From a bacterium M00.F.Ca.ET.205.01.1.1 (lineage in GTDB: Bacteria > Pseudomonadota > Alphaproteobacteria > Rhizobiales > Rhizobiaceae), in contig SRUQ01000001.1 in the NCBI GenBank assembly GCA_004791255.1, positions 682,001-746,000 of the forward strand: a DNA stretch of 64,000 nt, written 5' to 3'. The notes beneath the pieces were generated by a model. That model saw only the letters and a list, made by a program, of their open reading frames with translations, made no database searches and was not told the DNA's origin. Shown here one piece after another: positions 63,486-64,000 of this stretch (within the stretch, counting starts at the first letter, position 1; every line of letters starts with the position of its first letter). Both the position numbers and the translations under genes were made by a program.

Positions 63486-63680
63486 AGGTATGTCGATATT
63501 CGGGTGAGGCCGGCCTGCAAATGGTGGCTTCCTCCGCTTCCCCGTTCTACTGCGTCGCAGTAGAACTGTGCTCACGTACAGAAAGTACGCTCCGCTCCGG
63601 TTCTCGGAAGCCGCCCAGTTTGGTCGCTTCGCGCCCGTCTTCGACTCCGACTCGGCCTGACCCGAATCTCGCCATACCTC
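63485..63680. repeat. Structured 196-bp element, copy B
   Basis: Left end GAGGTATGTCGATATTCGGG matches the complement of the right end (GAGGTATGGCGAGATTCGGG) at 18 of 20 positions. The inner dyad GTTCTACTGCG-T-CGCAGTAGAAC (63544-63566) is identical to copy A, and a CGTAC/GTACG dyad follows. It fills the convergent gap between the SDHAF4-like gene and the HAD gene. Confidence 0.85.
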
Positions 63681-63690
63681 GCGCTGCTTT

Positions 63691-64000
63691 CTAGGCGGCG
63701 TCGCGTTGCGGCTCGATCGCCAGCCAGCCGTGTTCGTCGACGGTGATGCCGATCGTGTTATAGGCCGATATCGCGGCATGCGTCGTCGTTAGCGCGTGCT
63801 GGTGCGTGGCGTCGATCACCATCACCGAGGCGCCCGCCGCCTCGGCCGCCGCTATGCCGGCCGGCGCATCCTCAAACACCAGGCAGTCGCGCGCATCGAC
63901 GCCGAGCCGGCTGGCGCCAAGCTGGAAGCAGTCGGGCGCCGGCTTGCCGCGTGAGACATCTTCGGCCGCGATCAGGACCTCAGGTACGGGGATGCCGGCA
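63691..64000 (-). CDS. HAD-superfamily hydrolase (subfamily IA), 5' end missing
   Basis: The stop is at 63691-63693 and the frame is open to the window edge. The visible C-terminal part contains HAD motif III (lysine in SRGKPAPDCF) and motif IV (LVFEDAPAGIAAAEAAG with the metal aspartates). The nucleophilic DxD motif is outside the window. The pattern fits beta-phosphoglucomutase or sugar-phosphate phosphatase-like members; the substrate is unknown. Confidence 0.85.
   Translation of the reverse strand, partial: AGIPVPEVLIAAEDVSRGKPAPDCFQLGASRLGVDARDCLVFEDAPAGIAAAEAAGASVMVIDATHQHALTTTHAAISAYNTIGITVDEHGWLAIEPQRDAA

Overview
The window is GC-rich chromosomal DNA from an alphaproteobacterium, most likely a Mesorhizobium or close relative in the Rhizobiales. 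This is inferred from gene order (htpX, rsmB, heparinase-like gene and purH near an SDHAF4-like gene), a 1,596-residue NAD-type glutamate dehydrogenase, the pcaR-pcaIJF arrangement, several catabolic ABC importers, and short palindromic repeats at gene ends that look rhizobial. I ran no database search. Every gene call rests on motifs, length and context read from the sequence.

Layout. 1-3.4 kb: end of a glycosyltransferase, then a glutamine synthetase-like ligase and an FAD oxidase resembling the gamma-glutamyl polyamine pathway. 3.5-7.2 kb: IclR regulator and divergent beta-ketoadipate genes pcaI, pcaJ, pcaF. 7.4-13 kb: a BMP-type ABC importer (binding protein, ATPase, two permeases) and a convergent dehydrogenase. 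13-19 kb: the most accessory-looking part. It holds a 51-residue membrane protein, a luciferase-like flavoenzyme, a cysteine hydrolase, a TonB remnant, and a run of minus-strand genes: a newly noticed 33-codon peptide, a SagB-type oxidoreductase and three small unknown proteins. An HTH regulator and tRNA-Ala(CGC) follow. 19-28 kb: YggT and DUF167 proteins, then a sugar-type ABC importer with RpiR regulator, dehydrogenase and M81 hydrolase around a divergent control region. 27.8-28.4 kb: a GIY-YIG gene inside a 105-bp near-perfect inverted repeat.

28-45 kb is mostly housekeeping: M3 peptidase, carbonic anhydrase, pyridoxal kinase, LemA with three TPM-domain proteins (two are tandem duplicates), pyrophosphatase, a TetR/MFS pair, PhoD phosphatase and TypA. 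45-54.5 kb: DUF1062, LysE, YCII and AhpD-like proteins, the large glutamate dehydrogenase and an MFS protein. 54.6-64 kb: purH, heparinase-like protein, an AraC/phytanoyl-dioxygenase pair, rsmB, htpX, an SDHAF4-like protein and a HAD hydrolase cut by the window end.

The best candidates for something undescribed are: the peptide plus SagB plus small-protein operon (a possible minimal RiPP pathway without YcaO); the GIY-YIG cassette; repeat families that begin exactly at stop codons; and a 170-196-bp element whose two arms co-vary between its two copies.
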